NCBI GenBank assembly: GCA_018267095.1
Contig: JAFDZC010000018.1
Location: 372,001-436,000 of the forward strand
Source of the DNA: Bacteroidota bacterium
GTDB lineage: Bacteria > Bacteroidota > Bacteroidia > Flavobacteriales > Flavobacteriaceae
Length of the DNA: 64,000 bases
Direction: 5' to 3'
The notes under the pieces were generated by a model, which had not been told where the DNA came from, did no database searches, and saw nothing but the letters and a program-made list of their open reading frames with translations. How positions within the stretch are numbered: the stretch's first letter is position 1; every line of letters begins with the position of its first letter. The position numbers and the translations under genes are program-made. This document shows, in pieces, positions 62,608 to 64,000 of this stretch.

Positions 62608-63936
62608 ATGTTAGAACTCATTAAAAACCTCAAAGGAGACAAAGTCATCTGGACCTTCGTGGCCCTTTTGGCGCTGTTCTCGTTTATGCCGGTTTTTAGT
62701 GCGAGTAGCAACTTGGCCTATATGGGTCACGGCACCGGAAACACCTTAGCCTATTTGGTCAAACACTTTGCGCACATTTGCATTGGGTTTATGATTATTT
62801 ACTGGATCCACAAAGTGCCGTATCACTATTTCAGAGCCATTTCAATAGTGGCGATGCCGGTGGTTTGGGTGCTTTTGGCCTACACACTCATCAAAGGAAC
62901 CGTCATTGCCGGAGCCAACGCCAGTCGCTGGATACAAATTCCCTTTATTGGCATTACCTTTCAAACCTCGACTTTGGCCTTTATTGTGCTCATGGTTTTT
63001 GTGGCGCGTTATTTATCCAAAAAACGCGAAGAACCTATTACGTTCAAAAATTCACTTTGGGAACTCTGGGCGCCGGTATTTGTTACCTTAGGACTCATTC
63101 TTCCGGCCAACTTTTCAACAGCAGCGCTCATGTTTTCGATGGTGCTCATGCTCACTTTTGTGGGTCAATATCCGCTCAAATACATTGGTCTGATTGTAGG
63201 CGCGGGCGTATTGGCTTTAGCCTTTTTTGTTTTGGTCAGCAAAGCTTTTCCCGATGCCAAATTCTTTAACCGTGTCAAAACTTGGGAAAGCCGTTTAGAA
63301 AACTTCACCACAGATAAACCCGACGAAGACGATTATCAAATCGAGAAAGCCAAAATTGCCATTGCATCAGGTGGAATTCAAGGTTTAGGACCGGGCAAAA
63401 GCGTTCAGAAAAACTTTTTGCCGCAATCTTCTTCCGACTTTATTTTTGCCATCATCGTTGAAGAATACGGACTCATCGGCGGACTCACCGTCATGTCGTT
63501 GTATTTGTTGCTTTTCTTCAGATTCATCGTTGCGGCGCACAAAGCCAATACTTTATTCGGAAAACTCGTCGTCGTAGGCCTCGGATTTCCGATAGTCTTT
63601 CAGGCGCTCATCAACATGGCTGTGGCCGTTGAATTGCTGCCGGTTACAGGACAGACTTTACCGCTGATCAGTAGCGGAGGGAGCTCAATTTGGATGACCT
63701 GTATTTCTATAGGCATCATCATCGGGGTCACCAAAAAAGAAGAAGAGATTGCCCAAGAACTTGACGAAAAACAACGCCGCGAAGAAACGCTCAAACGCAT
63801 GATTGATGCACAAATTGAACGCGAAGAAATCGCCGAACGCGCCTTGCGTGAAATCGAACTTTCCCAAACACAAGGACATTCTATTACAGATGAAGCACAT
63901 CCGTTGGATCCCATTTTAAATAAAAACAAATCATAA
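62608..63936 (+). CDS. ftsW: Cell division glycosyltransferase FtsW
   Basis: A 442-residue SEDS protein with about ten membrane helices that polymerises septal peptidoglycan with its partner penicillin-binding protein. Motifs: NASRWIQIPFIGITFQTS, KAKIAIASGGIQGLGPGKSV and SSSDFIFAIIVEEYGLIGG, and a PLISSGGSS sequence near the end. A highly charged C-terminal tail of about 60 residues (EEEIAQELDEKQRREETLKR) is longer than usual. It could equally be RodA by family, but position in the dcw operon favours FtsW. Confidence 0.93.
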   Translation: MLELIKNLKGDKVIWTFVALLALFSFMPVFSASSNLAYMGHGTGNTLAYLVKHFAHICIGFMIIYWIHKVPYHYFRAISIVAMPVVWVLLAYTLIKGTVIAGANASRWIQIPFIGITFQTSTLAFIVLMVFVARYLSKKREEPITFKNSLWELWAPVFVTLGLILPANFSTAALMFSMVLMLTFVGQYPLKYIGLIVGAGVLALAFFVLVSKAFPDAKFFNRVKTWESRLENFTTDKPDEDDYQIEKAKIAIASGGIQGLGPGKSVQKNFLPQSSSDFIFAIIVEEYGLIGGLTVMSLYLLLFFRFIVAAHKANTLFGKLVVVGLGFPIVFQALINMAVAVELLPVTGQTLPLISSGGSSIWMTCISIGIIIGVTKKEEEIAQELDEKQRREETLKRMIDAQIEREEIAERALREIELSQTQGHSITDEAHPLDPILNKNKS

Positions 63937-63937
63937 T

Positions 63938-64000
63938 ATGGCCGGCTTAAAATTCATACTCAGCGGAGGCGGTACCGGAGGCCATATTTATCCGGCTATT
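63938..64000 (+). CDS. murG: UDP-N-acetylglucosamine transferase MurG (5' end only)
   Basis: The first 21 codons, starting ATG at 63938, 1 nt after the ftsW stop, read MAGLKFILSGGGTGGHIYPA and continue past the window. GGGTGGHIYPA is the N-terminal signature of MurG, which adds GlcNAc to lipid I to make lipid II. The gene is cut by the window end. Confidence 0.9.
   Translation, partial: MAGLKFILSGGGTGGHIYPAI

Noticed and set aside
1-64000. tRNA, rRNA, CRISPR, prophage or insertion sequence
   Set aside because: I looked in all larger gaps and saw no cloverleaf, no regular repeat-spacer array and no transposase or integrase gene. A tRNAscan and CRISPR search would settle it.

Overview
The window is a typical chromosomal segment of a flavobacterium (phylum Bacteroidota, family Flavobacteriaceae, probably Flavobacterium or a close relative). 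The supporting signs are the gliding and type IX secretion genes (gldB, gldC, a PorT/SprT-like barrel, a secreted protein with a type IX C-terminal sorting domain), a TamL-type outer-membrane assembly lipoprotein, several Bacteroidota-only families (DUF3098, DUF3108, DUF6702), promoters of the Bacteroidota form TAnnTTTG, almost no Shine-Dalgarno sequences, and AT-rich DNA. I see no phage, insertion sequence, CRISPR array, rRNA or tRNA gene. Gene density is high and most genes are housekeeping.

Layout: 1-5.4 kb has the end of an ABC-type permease gene, accD and fbaA, and tamL. 5.5-9.6 kb has a SpoU methyltransferase, porT/sprT, the menaquinone methylase gene, DHFR and two membrane or envelope proteins. 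9.6-18.9 kb has rpoN, asnS, an RND/MMPL exporter, a Kef-type antiporter, frr and pyrH. 19-22.3 kb has a thioredoxin-like gene running into truB-uppP-DUF3098-ftsX. 22.6-27.7 kb has leuS, a zinc protease and a seven-repeat type IX cargo protein. 27.9-31.3 kb holds a divergent HxlR/NmrA pair and an Lrp regulator behind a saccharopine dehydrogenase-like gene. 31.4-36 kb has DUF3108 and DUF423 proteins, pckA, a lone CBM48 protein and pepE. 36.2-41.5 kb is an envelope and peptidase cluster ending in tatA and a PAP2 phosphatase. 41.5-47.8 kb has an O-methyltransferase, rlmN, a surface lipoprotein, a polyprenyl synthase and an ECF sigma/anti-sigma/outer-membrane trio. 48-54.4 kb has dnaG, an orphan response regulator, nadE, gldB-gldC, engB and a hydrolase. 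54.6-64 kb is the division and cell-wall (dcw) operon mraZ-rsmH-ftsL-ftsI-murE-mraY-murD-ftsW-murG, cut by the window end.

The most notable non-coding signal is a dispersed family of about 75-100 bp intergenic elements (seven clear copies, one divergent). Each has conserved outer arms (left GAAGC..CCTGCTGTCCGCTGTATCTTT, broken here only for display; right AAAGGATGCCGCTGTCATCAGGGCTA, likewise) around a central hairpin whose sequence changes from copy to copy while its pairing is kept. All copies point the same way on the + strand whatever the direction of the nearby genes, and one lies inside the dcw operon. Other points: AccD and DnaG have both lost the residues of their usual zinc-binding motifs; mraZ is preceded by GTGGT repeats on a 10-bp period, as expected for an MraZ autoregulatory operator; a perfect inverted repeat covers the promoter between hxlR and its target; the ECF sigma gene has a promoter of ECF rather than housekeeping type; and four genes must start with TTG.
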